From contig NZ_JAGYPI010000001.1 in assembly GCF_018343615.1 (NCBI RefSeq), positions 1,196,960 through 1,260,959 of the forward strand: 64,000 nt of DNA. The letters run 5' to 3'. Positions within the stretch are counted from its first letter, which is position 1. Each line of letters starts with the position of its first letter. The notes under the pieces are model-generated. The model had not been told where the DNA came from and searched no databases. It saw only the letters and a list, made by a program, of their open reading frames with translations. The position numbers were made by a program, and so were the translations under genes. Positions 8,571 to 16,966 of this stretch are shown piece after piece. The DNA comes from Bacillus sp. FJAT-49736 (GTDB lineage Bacteria; Bacillota; Bacilli; Bacillales; Bacillaceae_C).

Positions 8571-9760
8571 TTTCATTTGAACTATCACCCCATCAAAATC
8601 AAGTGAAGGAAATTGTTCATTGGTTTGCTGAGAATGAAATACGTCCCATCTCCTTGGAAGCGGATCGATTGAAAAAAGTTCCGGATCAATGGCTTACCAA
8701 AGTTAATACATTGGGGATTCAACTAAGTACTGCATCCTTCGGAGAAGAGGAAGAAAAGAAGACAAGCAATAAAGAACGGCAAGGAAATCGTCTTGGGGTT
8801 ATTGCTTCTGAAGAGTTAGGCTGGGGAGATCCAGCCATTGCTTTAACGCTGCCTGGGCCAGGTCTAGGTGGTCCGCCTATTCAAGGCAGTGGCACTCCAG
8901 ATCAAAAACAACGATTCTTAAGTATTTTTTCAAGAGATGAAGCACCAAAGTGGGGAGCTTATGCTGTGACAGAACCAGAAGCGGGATCCGATGTTTCGGG
9001 TTTGCAAACAACCGCAGCAAAAGTAGAAGGCGGTTATGTACTGAATGGACAGAAAATATTTATTACCAATGGTAAACGTGCTTCCTGGGTGGTCGTGTTT
9101 GCAACCGTCAACAATGAACTTGGTCGCGCTGGCCACCGTGCATTTGTGGTAGAAAAAGAGACACCAGGATTTAGTTGTTCCAGACTTGCCGATAAAATGG
9201 GTCTACGCGCCTCTGAAACAGCGGAACTAGTGTTTGATGATTGTTTTGTGCCCGAGGAAAATCTGCTAGGAGGTGAGGATTACTATAATCGCAATCCTTC
9301 TGGTTTCCGTGTAGCAATGAAAACCTTCGATACAACCCGACCGATCATCGCTGCAATGGCAACAGGGATAGCAAGAGGAGCATACGAATATACTTTAGAA
9401 ATGGTAAAAAAGGAGTATCCAAAGCACGGTAGGAAATACTATATTGCTTGCGAAGCGCTAGGGGAAATCTATGAATCTATATTAGCTTCTCGATTATTAA
9501 CCTGGGAGACTGCTTGGAAAGCGGATCTCGGTCTTCCAAATGCAATGGAAGCTGCCATGTGTAAAGCCTATTCAGGAAAAATCTGCCTCGAAGTTACATC
9601 CAAATGCTTGGAGCTCCTTGGACCTGTAGGATTAGAAAACCACATCGTTGAAAAAATGTACAGAGATGCAAAAATATTTGATATTTTCGAAGGAACCAAT
9701 CAAATCCAACAGCTGATCATTGCAAGACATCTGTATGAACCATTTGGGTTAAGAGTTTAA
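8567..9760 (+). CDS. Acyl-CoA dehydrogenase, catalytic subunit
   Basis: The protein has 397 residues. Visible ACAD motifs are AYAVTEPEAGSDVSGLQTTA, ITNGKRASW, MGLRASETAELVFDDCFVP and RDAKIFDIFEGTNQIQQ with the catalytic base Glu375. It lacks the RxxFG motif at the helix where its neighbour has RKAFG (here KHGRKYY), and has LLGPVG in place of the QxxGGxG loop. These gaps are the complement of those in the upstream protein. The ATG overlaps the upstream stop (ATGA), so the two should be made together. It oxidises an acyl-CoA to the 2-enoyl-CoA, passing electrons to ETF. The substrate is not known. Confidence 0.92.
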   Translation: MISFELSPHQNQVKEIVHWFAENEIRPISLEADRLKKVPDQWLTKVNTLGIQLSTASFGEEEEKKTSNKERQGNRLGVIASEELGWGDPAIALTLPGPGLGGPPIQGSGTPDQKQRFLSIFSRDEAPKWGAYAVTEPEAGSDVSGLQTTAAKVEGGYVLNGQKIFITNGKRASWVVVFATVNNELGRAGHRAFVVEKETPGFSCSRLADKMGLRASETAELVFDDCFVPEENLLGGEDYYNRNPSGFRVAMKTFDTTRPIIAAMATGIARGAYEYTLEMVKKEYPKHGRKYYIACEALGEIYESILASRLLTWETAWKADLGLPNAMEAAMCKAYSGKICLEVTSKCLELLGPVGLENHIVEKMYRDAKIFDIFEGTNQIQQLIIARHLYEPFGLRV

Positions 9761-10118
9761 GGGGGTGAAATTGGGATACTAAAAGTTAATTGTGATAGAG
9801 GTAGGGAGTTTGCTGAATTTTTCTTTCAAACGGATGTACCTGATTCGAGATGCGGAAAATGGAATTAGAATCACGTGAAATTTATAGGTAGGCGTAGGAA
9901 TAAATAGCGAAAGTGCTGAATTTTTCGCCAAAATCGCATAAAACAGAATCTAACTGTGAAAGAAATAGATTAGAATTGTGCAAATTTCAAAGATAAGTAT
10001 TGAAAAAATGATAGGAAACGCGGAATTGTTGGGTAAATATAGGAACCTTTTCAAGTTGTTGAAAACGATGAGACAATCTTGAACTTATTAAACTCTACTT
10101 TCACTTTAAATAATATTA
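9761..10118 (+). other. Non-coding gap inside the acyl-CoA cluster
   Basis: About 360 bases without a gene. The 12-base string GCTGAATTTTTC occurs twice (near 9811 and 9915), and other GTGAAA-rich short motifs recur. It may be a dispersed repeat of a second kind, but I cannot show this from one copy. No terminator or clear promoter is evident, so readthrough into 10136 is possible. Confidence 0.4.
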
Positions 10119-10135
10119 AAGGAGGACCATTACGA

Positions 10136-10501
10136 ATGACAAAATCAATCGACGATTACACATTAGAAGAAGCTATGCAAAAAATTGAGGATGCCCTTAA
10201 TGAAAATCCAAATCTAATCGAAGGTTTTAACGCAGTATATCAGTATGATATTACAGGAGATGACGGCGGAACCTATCAATTACACTTAAAGGAAGGGGCT
10301 GCAAAAGTGTTTAATGGAGCAGAAACAGAGGCGGATTGCGTATTGACCCTCTCTGAAGATAACTTCAAACAGATGCTACTTGGTAAATTAAATGGGACGG
10401 TAGCGTTTATGTCCGGGAAGCTGAAAATTAAAGGTGATATTGGAAAAGCAATTAAAATGGAAGGGTTGCTTCGGCAATATAATGTGAACGACTATCTTTA
10501 A
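10136..10501 (+). CDS. SCP2 sterol-binding domain protein
   Basis: ATG 10136 follows AAAGGAGGA (10118-10126), giving 121 residues. The protein is a single SCP2 domain: an N-terminal helix (LEEAMQKIEDALNENPNL), a beta sheet (AVYQYDITGDDGG, TYQLHLKEGAAKV), the typical ADCVLTLSEDNFKQMLLGKL, and AFMSGKLKIKGDIGKAIKM. SCP2 domains bind lipids and fatty acyl-CoAs in a hydrophobic tunnel. In this setting it probably carries or presents acyl-CoA intermediates to the neighbouring enzymes. No catalytic residues are expected. Confidence 0.93.
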   Translation: MTKSIDDYTLEEAMQKIEDALNENPNLIEGFNAVYQYDITGDDGGTYQLHLKEGAAKVFNGAETEADCVLTLSEDNFKQMLLGKLNGTVAFMSGKLKIKGDIGKAIKMEGLLRQYNVNDYL

Positions 10502-10509
10502 TTTCTAAA

Positions 10510-10533
10510 AGGGCCCACCCCAAACAGGGCCCT
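10510..10533 (+). other. GC-rich hairpin between SCP2 and acyl-CoA ligase genes
   Basis: AGGGCCC (10510-10516) and GGGCCCT (10527-10533) form a 7-bp stem. No T tract follows, so it may act in mRNA processing or stability, or as a leaky terminator that sets high SCP2 expression. Confidence 0.45.
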
Positions 10534-10559
10534 ATCATTCTCAAAAAGGAGGTGTTTTC

Positions 10560-12404
10560 ATGAAAGCTCATAATCTAGTAGAAATGGTACATCGAACTGT
10601 CGAAAAATTCCCTCATAATATCGCACTTTCCCATAAAGTCAACGGAGCTTATAGAGGAATTACTTATCAATCCTTTTGGGAAAAAATTAAAGATGTTGCA
10701 GCAGCCCTTGTAAAACTGGGGATTGAACCTCAAGATAAAGTAGCTATTTTATCAGAAAACAATCCCGATTGGCCGGTTTGCGATATCGCCATCATGAGTA
10801 TTGGTGCCATTTCTGTTCCAATTCACTCCACACTTCCAGCGGATCAAGTTTCTTTTATAGCAAAAAATGCAGATTGTAAATTAATCTTTGCACAAAACGA
10901 ACAACAATCAAAAAAACTACATCAATCTTTATCTCATACCATCATCACTTTATCTCCAGTTAAAAATGTACTCTCACTCGATGACATCATTGATTTAGGA
11001 AAGCAGCATCCGCTTACCGATTGGGAAAGCCGTTGGCAAATGATAGGCCGGGACGATATCGCTACCATTATTCATACCTCAGGTACAACAGGCATACCAA
11101 AAGGAGCGATGCTTACTCACGGTAATATTCTATCGAATATTGAAGGAGTTCAATTTTGGGTATTGGAAGCCAAATCTACGGATATTTTACTCTCACATTT
11201 ACCACTTTCCCATGTTTTTGAACGAATGGCAGGTCAATTCATGCCCTTATATGTGGGTGCTTCGATTGCATATGCTGAAAGCATTGAAACCGTTCAACAA
11301 AATTTGCTGGAAGTGAAACCAACGGTACTTGTAAGCGTGCCGCTTTTATTTGAAAAGGTGTATGCGCAAGCACAGAAGAAAATTGATGCAGGGACACCAT
11401 TACGCAGGAAAATTTTTGATTGGGCCATAAAAGTGGGGATGAAACGCTATCAATTCTATTCCACCCATAGCTTTGATGAAATTTTTCGAATGGGTGAGCT
11501 ACCCCGGAATATAAGAAGAAGCTGGAAGTTGGCAAATAAGCTTGTCTATCAAAAGGTAAAAAAAGAATTAGGAGGAAGATTACGCGGATTGATTTCCGGT
11601 GGCGGTGCATTAAACCCAGAGATTGCAAAATTCTTCTGGGCAGTGGATCTACCGGTATTAGAGGGGTACGGATTAACAGAGACCTCACCGGTAATATGTG
11701 TAAACCCGATGTCGCGTTCAAAGGTTGGCACCGTCGGAAAACCACTCCCTAATCTAGATATTCAGATCGGCCAAGATGGAGAGGTAATGGTAAAGGGACC
11801 AAGCGTGATGAAAGGATACTACCATGATGAGGAAGCAACCAAGAAGCAATTTCAAGACGGTTGGTTTTTAACGGGAGATATAGGCACAATCGATGAGGAT
11901 GGCTATTTAAAAATTATCGACCGAAAAAAACGAATGCTTATTTTAACTACCGGTAAAAATGTAGCCCCACAACCAATCGAAAATGCAATAAACCAAAGTA
12001 TCTATATTCAAAACTCTGTATTAATAGGGCATAATCAAAAATTTGTCCTAGCCATCGTTACACTATCCTATGAATATCTTATTCCATGGGCACAAAAGGA
12101 AGGGATGTACGGAGAAAGAGAACTCCTTTTAAAACAAAGAAAAATTCAGAGCTTGCTAAAAACAGAGGTTCAACGGTATACTGCCAAGTTTGCTCATCAC
12201 GAACAGCCGAAGAAGCTCATCATTATTGATAAAGAATGGAGTGTCGAAGAAGGAGAATTAACTCCTTCATTAAAAGTACGTTTGCCCGAAATCGAAAAGA
12301 AATATAAAGCAATTATTGATAGAACTTACCAGGAGGAAAATGTGGAAGAGAATGGAGCAGTTAGTTTTTCGCTAAATGATATAGAAAGGGGAAAAGGATC
12401 ATGA
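10560..12404 (+). CDS. AMP-dependent long-chain acyl-CoA synthetase (FadD type)
   Basis: The protein has 614 residues. Adenylate-forming motifs are in order: HTSGTTGIPKGAMLTHGN (about 173-190), LPLSHVFER, the acyl-site block GLISGGGALNPEIAKFF, GYGLTETSPV (about 370), TGDIGTIDEDGYLKIIDRKK (hinge) and TTGKNVAPQPIEN. It activates a carboxylic acid to its acyl-AMP and then the CoA thioester, the entry step for the oxidation encoded around it. The length and the LxxGGG and HVFER blocks fit the long-chain FadD15-like group better than acetyl-CoA synthetases. The start is ATG 10560 after AAAAAGGAGGTG. It overlaps the SDR gene by 4 bases. Confidence 0.93.
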   Translation: MKAHNLVEMVHRTVEKFPHNIALSHKVNGAYRGITYQSFWEKIKDVAAALVKLGIEPQDKVAILSENNPDWPVCDIAIMSIGAISVPIHSTLPADQVSFIAKNADCKLIFAQNEQQSKKLHQSLSHTIITLSPVKNVLSLDDIIDLGKQHPLTDWESRWQMIGRDDIATIIHTSGTTGIPKGAMLTHGNILSNIEGVQFWVLEAKSTDILLSHLPLSHVFERMAGQFMPLYVGASIAYAESIETVQQNLLEVKPTVLVSVPLLFEKVYAQAQKKIDAGTPLRRKIFDWAIKVGMKRYQFYSTHSFDEIFRMGELPRNIRRSWKLANKLVYQKVKKELGGRLRGLISGGGALNPEIAKFFWAVDLPVLEGYGLTETSPVICVNPMSRSKVGTVGKPLPNLDIQIGQDGEVMVKGPSVMKGYYHDEEATKKQFQDGWFLTGDIGTIDEDGYLKIIDRKKRMLILTTGKNVAPQPIENAINQSIYIQNSVLIGHNQKFVLAIVTLSYEYLIPWAQKEGMYGERELLLKQRKIQSLLKTEVQRYTAKFAHHEQPKKLIIIDKEWSVEEGELTPSLKVRLPEIEKKYKAIIDRTYQEENVEENGAVSFSLNDIERGKGS

Positions 12405-13234
12405 CTTTGCCGCTAGAAGGAAAAATTGCTCTCGTTACAGGTGCTTCCAGGGGGCTGGGGAGAGCGGATGCATTAAGGCTTGCTCAGGCAGGGGCAGATG
12501 TGATCGTCACTGATATTTTAATAGAAGATGATGAAAATATCGAAACAACCTCCGAAGGTCTTGGACCGATGGCACAAATAATGGCACAAAGCCAACAAGT
12601 TTATACAAAATCGACAACCGAGCAAATTAAAGCAATGGGCCGCCAATCGAAAGCATACCGAATGGATGTAACAAACAAGGAGGAAGTGGAAGCGGTTTTT
12701 CAGGAAGTTGTCGATCTATTTGGAAGGATTGATATTTTAATAAATAATGCGGGCACATTGGATCATACTGCCCGATTAGAAGATCAAAATGATCAATTTT
12801 GGGAACGAGATCTACGCGTTAATTTGACAGGAGCATACCATTGCTGTAAAGCTGTTTGGCCATATATGAAAAAACAAAACTGGGGACGGATTGTAAATAT
12901 GGCTTCCGTTGCCGGAACTCTTGGCGGGTACGGACAAGCAAGCTATTCTACAACGAAAGCAGGCGTCCTAGGGTTAACAAAATCACTGGCTCTCGAAGGA
13001 GCTAAATATAATATTACCGTTAATGCCATCGTTCCAGGAATTATTAATACGGAAGCCTTTCAAATGTCAAACCCAACGATGCGCGAACGGATGATTGCCA
13101 GAACTGCTTTTAAAAAGCCGGGAGAACCGGAGGATATTGCTAATGCGATAGCATTTCTTGTCTCTGAAGAGGCCGGTTATATCACAGGTGTAGGGTTGCC
13201 GGTTGCAGGTGGAATAGACTTATTTACTTTCTAA
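12401..13234 (+). CDS. SDR family oxidoreductase (3-hydroxyacyl-CoA dehydrogenase type)
   Basis: The protein has 277 residues, 25-30 more than FabG. Cofactor motif TGASRGLGRADALRL (about 14-28), Asp at the end of beta 2 (VIVTD), NNAG, and the catalytic set Ser169, Tyr182 and Lys186 (SVAGTLGGYGQASYSTTKAG). The acidic residue after beta 2 suggests NAD+. An insertion of about 40 residues between beta 2 and the RMDVTN strand (EDDENIETTSEGLGP to KAMGRQ) resembles the longer loops of SDRs that hold their nicotinamide tightly. It is coupled by ATGA overlap to the ligase gene and probably oxidises the 3-hydroxyacyl-CoA, replacing a classical FadB/FadN dehydrogenase. Confidence 0.9.
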   Translation: MTLPLEGKIALVTGASRGLGRADALRLAQAGADVIVTDILIEDDENIETTSEGLGPMAQIMAQSQQVYTKSTTEQIKAMGRQSKAYRMDVTNKEEVEAVFQEVVDLFGRIDILINNAGTLDHTARLEDQNDQFWERDLRVNLTGAYHCCKAVWPYMKKQNWGRIVNMASVAGTLGGYGQASYSTTKAGVLGLTKSLALEGAKYNITVNAIVPGIINTEAFQMSNPTMRERMIARTAFKKPGEPEDIANAIAFLVSEEAGYITGVGLPVAGGIDLFTF

Positions 13235-13264
13235 AAATCTAGGGAAATAGGAGGGACTTTCTCA

Positions 13265-14425
13265 TTGACCAAGCATGATGCCGTTATTGTGGATGCTGTC
13301 AGAACACCAATCGGACGAAAAAAGGGATCTCTTGCCGGGATACGGCCTGATGAAATGGCCGCGTATGTTCTAAAGCAACTTGTCAAAAGAAATCAGTTAG
13401 ACCCTATGGAAATTGAGGATGTCAAAATGGGGTGTGTGACACAAATTGGGGAACAAGGCTATAATATCGGACGCATGGCTGCCCTAATCGCCGGTTTTCC
13501 AGTTGAAGTCTGCGGGGTAAGCGTGAACCGGATGTGTGCATCCAGCTTAGAAACACTTGCTCAAAGTGCTCATGCCATTATGGCGGGGATGTCCGACTGT
13601 GTGATTGCTGCTGGAGTGGAAAGCATGAATCGAGTTTCAATGGGCAGTGATGGCGGTGATTTCAGTTCCAAATTATTGCAGCAGCATACCATTATTCCGC
13701 AGGGATTCTCAGCGGAATTAATAGCAGATAGATGGAAGCTCTCAAGAGTGGAATTAGACGAATTTTCCTTGGAAAGTCACGAAAAAGCAATAACCGCTCT
13801 AAAAGAAGGAAGATTCAACAATGAAATAGTTCCAATTGAAGCAAGTGATCGAAATGGGCAAACCTTTTGGATGCAGGAGGATGAAACACCGAGATCTAAT
13901 AGCACGATGGAAGCACTTGCTACGCTTCATCCTTCCTTTCAACCTGATGGAAAAATAACTGCAGGTAACTCCAGTCAAATTAGTGATGGTGCCGCAGCTG
14001 TATTAGTTACCTCTAGGGAAAAAGCTGGTTTACTTGGATTAGCTCCACGGGCAAAAGTTGTCGCTACTGCTTTGGCAGGAGTAGATCCGGAGATTATGTT
14101 AACCGCAATCATTCCTGCTACACAGAAAGTTTTAAAGAAAGCAAAATTAACGATCCAAGACATGGATATTTTTGAAGTTAATGAGGCTTTTGCATCTGTT
14201 GTTCTAGCTTGGGAAAAGGAAATACAGCCTGACCCGTGGAAGGTAAACCCAAATGGTGGGGCGATCGCGCTTGGCCATCCATTAGGAGCAAGTGGTACTA
14301 GAATTATTGCCACTATGATCAATGAACTGGAAAGAACAGGTGGCCGTTATGGATTGGCAACCATGTGTATTGGCTTCGGCATGGCAGTGGCAGTCATTAT
14401 TGAACGAGAGGGATTCATAAAATGA
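13265..14425 (+). CDS. Acetyl-CoA acyltransferase (thiolase)
   Basis: TTG 13265 follows GGAGGGAC (13250-13257) and gives 386 residues. Thiolase motifs include VDAVRTPIGRKKGSLAG, SVNRMCASSLETLAQSAHAI with the acyl-carrying Cys91, NEAFAS, NPNGGAIALGHPLGASG with the catalytic His, and TMCIGFGMAVAVII with Cys368. The last motif is usually CIGGGQG, so the middle Gly-Gly-Gln stretch is altered to FGM, which may reflect an unusual acyl substrate. The enzyme would cleave 3-ketoacyl-CoA with CoA to release acetyl- or propionyl-CoA. It overlaps the hydratase gene downstream by 4 bases. Confidence 0.93.
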   Translation: MTKHDAVIVDAVRTPIGRKKGSLAGIRPDEMAAYVLKQLVKRNQLDPMEIEDVKMGCVTQIGEQGYNIGRMAALIAGFPVEVCGVSVNRMCASSLETLAQSAHAIMAGMSDCVIAAGVESMNRVSMGSDGGDFSSKLLQQHTIIPQGFSAELIADRWKLSRVELDEFSLESHEKAITALKEGRFNNEIVPIEASDRNGQTFWMQEDETPRSNSTMEALATLHPSFQPDGKITAGNSSQISDGAAAVLVTSREKAGLLGLAPRAKVVATALAGVDPEIMLTAIIPATQKVLKKAKLTIQDMDIFEVNEAFASVVLAWEKEIQPDPWKVNPNGGAIALGHPLGASGTRIIATMINELERTGGRYGLATMCIGFGMAVAVIIEREGFIK

Positions 14426-15201
14426 GCAAAAATTGCGAGATACAAGTGAATCAGAATGTTGCCATCTTCACTATTGACCGTCCACCTATGAATACTTTGA
14501 GCAGAGAAACGCTGTTGGAAATGGAAACACACCTGAATAACTTGGAACAGGATGATAAAGTTCGCGCCATTATTATTACAGGTTCAGGAGACCAATTTTT
14601 TTCTGCAGGTGCTGATATAACAGAGTTTAGCGATTTTGTTGATATGGAAAAGGCACGTCAGAACCTACAAGTCATGCATGGGGTTTTTCGAAAAATGGAG
14701 ACATACCCAAAACCCATTATTGCATGTATAAACGGTAAAGCATTTGGCGGAGGAAATGAACTGCAAATGGCATGTCATCTTGCTATTGCCTCAGAAACGG
14801 CAGAATTCGCATTGCCGGAAATCAGATTAGGAATCATGCCAGGTTACGGCGGTACACAACGTCTTCCACGATTGATAGGGAGTCGGGCAGCATTGGAACT
14901 AATTCTTACAGGTAAAAGAATAACTGCTCAGAAAGCATTGCAATATGGATTAATTAACCGAATTGCAACTTCTAGTAATTTATTGGTAGAAGCCATTCAC
15001 TGGGCTCAGGAAATGGCTTCTGGACCTCCAATTGCCATGAAAGCGATTCTGGATTCCGTCATCCGTGGTTTGGACCGTTCCTTGGAAGAAGGGATTGCCA
15101 TTGAAACGGAAAATATGCTTCCTCTTGCAAAAACAGAAGATGCTATTGAAGGCGTCTCTGCCTTTTTTATGAAAAGAAAAGCAGATTTTAAAGGGAAATA
15201 G
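14422..15201 (+). CDS. Enoyl-CoA hydratase/isomerase
   Basis: The protein has 259 residues, the standard crotonase size. Motifs are GSGDQFFSAGADITEF (oxyanion hole, CoA binding), NGKAFGGGNELQMACHLAIA and FALPEIRLGIMPGYGGTQRL. Both catalytic glutamates of true hydratases are present (in GGGNEL and LPEIRLG). It adds water to the 2-enoyl-CoA made by the dehydrogenase pair. It is the last gene of the co-directional run that begins at 7467. An inverted repeat at 15212-15252 (CTGGTCG and CGACCAG) follows but lacks a T tract. Confidence 0.93.
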   Translation: MSKNCEIQVNQNVAIFTIDRPPMNTLSRETLLEMETHLNNLEQDDKVRAIIITGSGDQFFSAGADITEFSDFVDMEKARQNLQVMHGVFRKMETYPKPIIACINGKAFGGGNELQMACHLAIASETAEFALPEIRLGIMPGYGGTQRLPRLIGSRAALELILTGKRITAQKALQYGLINRIATSSNLLVEAIHWAQEMASGPPIAMKAILDSVIRGLDRSLEEGIAIETENMLPLAKTEDAIEGVSAFFMKRKADFKGK

Positions 15202-15451
15202 AACTCCCTAACTGGTCGGACTGTCTACATTCATTTAAAGAAGTTCGACCAGCGTTCCAATATCCTACTGGTAGTCCCAGCAAAATCAACTCCTCAAATT
15301 TTAGTTTCCTTTTTTTCTAATATTTCATCATGTAATACATTTATTTGTCCATTTCACTACTCCTTAGAAACTGCTAAATAATTTAAATGAGTTTGTATTT
15401 ATATAAAGACATCCATCCAATAATGAATATCTATTGTAAGTATAACGTGCG

Positions 15452-15480
15452 TTGACATATTTTAATGGTTCAATTATCAA
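15452..15480 (+). promoter_or_regulatory. Promoter of the esterase gene
   Basis: TTGACA (15452-15457), 17 bases, TATCAA (15475-15480). The predicted start near 15487 leaves a short leader holding the RBS AAAAGGGA. A TTG reading start at 15452 would coincide with the -35 box and has no RBS, so it is rejected. The rest of 15202-15451 shows only the T-tract-free hairpin at 15212-15252. Confidence 0.6.
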
Positions 15481-15502
15481 TGAACTAAAAGGGATCTGTG
15501 AA

Positions 15503-16378
15503 ATGGAATTATTTCAAACAGAAGAACTTGTCGATATCGTATATGGGAAGACGAAGGAAAGAGAATTAAAATTGGATATGATTAAACCCATCTCTGATCA
15601 ACGATTTCCTGTTATTATTTATGTTCATGGCGGAGGCTGGATGGCCGGTGATAAGAGAAATGTTGGAGGGAAGTGGAATGCTTCCTTTGCACAATATGGC
15701 TTTGTTTGTGTAAATATTAATTTTCGATTAAGTGGGGAAGCAATATTTCCAGCACCTTTATTGGATGTCAAAGCGGCAATACGCTGGGTGAAAGAACATG
15801 CAGATCAATATAATATGGATGAAAATAAAATAGGAATATGGGGGCACTCTTCTGGGGGGCATCTATCAACTTTAGCTGCATTAAGTGCAGATCATGCTGA
15901 ATTTTTAATGGGAGACGAGAAGGTTTCAGATAAAGTAAATGCAGTAGCTTCACTTGCTGGTCCCGTTGATTTATTATCAATGGGTACTTGGCATGACAAT
16001 CCTAATTCACTTGAATCAAAATTTCTTGGTGGAAGCGTACAAGAACAAAAGGATTTAGCGCAGAAAGCCAATCCGATTAACTATATTAGGGAAAATGTGC
16101 CTCCTTTTCTAATCGTGCATGGGGATAATGATAAAATATGTCCAGTCCAACAAAGTAGAATGCTACATAATGAACTTCATAATTCCTCGTATCTTGAAAT
16201 TAAAGGTGCAGATCATGACTTTATTGCTGGAACATTAAATATGGATGAAATATTGAAACTTGTTCTATCATTTTTTAACAAGACTCTTAAAACAGGACTA
16301 ATGACCGCTGATGAAATACATGAACATCAAGAAGAAGTTGAAAAGGTGGTAAATTGGTTTATAACTAATAGTAAATAA
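15503..16378 (+). CDS. Alpha/beta hydrolase (carboxylesterase-like)
   Basis: The chosen ATG at 15503 has AAAAGGGA 8 bases upstream and gives 291 residues. The oxyanion-hole motif YVHGGGWMAGDKRN and the nucleophile elbow GHSSGGHL define the BD-FAE/hormone-sensitive-lipase type esterases. A late Asp (VHGDNDKICP) and His (GADHDF) complete the triad. There is no signal peptide, so it is cytoplasmic. Substrates are probably short acyl esters. It stands alone between its promoter and a terminator. Confidence 0.9.
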   Translation: MELFQTEELVDIVYGKTKERELKLDMIKPISDQRFPVIIYVHGGGWMAGDKRNVGGKWNASFAQYGFVCVNINFRLSGEAIFPAPLLDVKAAIRWVKEHADQYNMDENKIGIWGHSSGGHLSTLAALSADHAEFLMGDEKVSDKVNAVASLAGPVDLLSMGTWHDNPNSLESKFLGGSVQEQKDLAQKANPINYIRENVPPFLIVHGDNDKICPVQQSRMLHNELHNSSYLEIKGADHDFIAGTLNMDEILKLVLSFFNKTLKTGLMTADEIHEHQEEVEKVVNWFITNSK

Positions 16379-16401
16379 ATTCGAGAATAATTAATCCCAA
16401 G

Positions 16402-16432
16402 AAAAGACCTCATTTTATGGTGTGGTCTTTTT
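16402..16432 (+). terminator. Intrinsic terminator after esterase gene
   Basis: AAAGACC (16403-16409) and GGTCTTT (16424-16430) form the stem, followed by TT. Confidence 0.7.
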
Positions 16433-16716
16433 CATGTGTTAAAGAAGAAATATGGGTGTAAAGTCATCTTGTAGTTGGATAACCATAAATACTATATTCC
16501 TATGGAGTGTTGCTCCGAATGTTCTATTCTCTCTGATATTAAATTCATTTTATTACACTAGCCTTTCACTCGTAAATTGGGTTTAAGGCAAGAAAAAGAC
16601 ACCCTTGCTTTAATTGAATTTTTTACATACGAACTGAATTCCTTCTAACAGAGTATGTATACTAAGGTAAATATTTGGAAAAATAAACCGAATATATTTT
16701 TTGGATGAGTCGCAGG

Positions 16717-16903
16717 ATGGAAGAGGAAAAACAGATTAGGCTAACTTCGGCAGAAATATCCCAATTGTGGCATTGATTTAGGTGTCATGTATAACAGATT
16801 AACTTTGGAAATACAACTTTATGCCAAGGGCAAATCTATGATTAATAATAAGTGGCTAGAACAGCCTCCTATGGCTCCGGATAGGCAAGATTTAAAAGGA
16901 TAA
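16717..16903 (+). pseudogene. DUF3231 protein, internal-deletion relic
   Basis: ATG 16717 encodes MEEEKQIRLTSAEISQLWH and then a stop, which matches the N-terminus of DUF3231 proteins (RLTxxEIxxLW). A second frame, running to TAA 16901, encodes DLGVMYNRLTLEIQLYAKGK followed by SMINNKWLEQPPMAPDRQDL, the C-terminal end of the same family. Nearly the whole middle (intact proteins are roughly 160-340 residues) is missing at a junction near 16770. The sequence from 16433 to 16716 shows no other gene. Confidence 0.7.
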
Positions 16904-16966
16904 ATAAATAGGTAAAGGAAAGGAGGGTAAAGCCTTCCTTTTGAAAAAGAAATAAGGTGAAATTCC

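Noticed and set aside
11239-11745. A 168-codon minus-strand frame inside the acyl-CoA ligase gene
   Set aside because: It is antisense to conserved adenylate-forming motifs and has no RBS, so it is a shadow frame.
15212-15252. Terminator after the acyl-CoA cluster
   Set aside because: CTGGTCG/CGACCAG can pair, but the loop is long and no T tract follows, so it is only mentioned as a hairpin.
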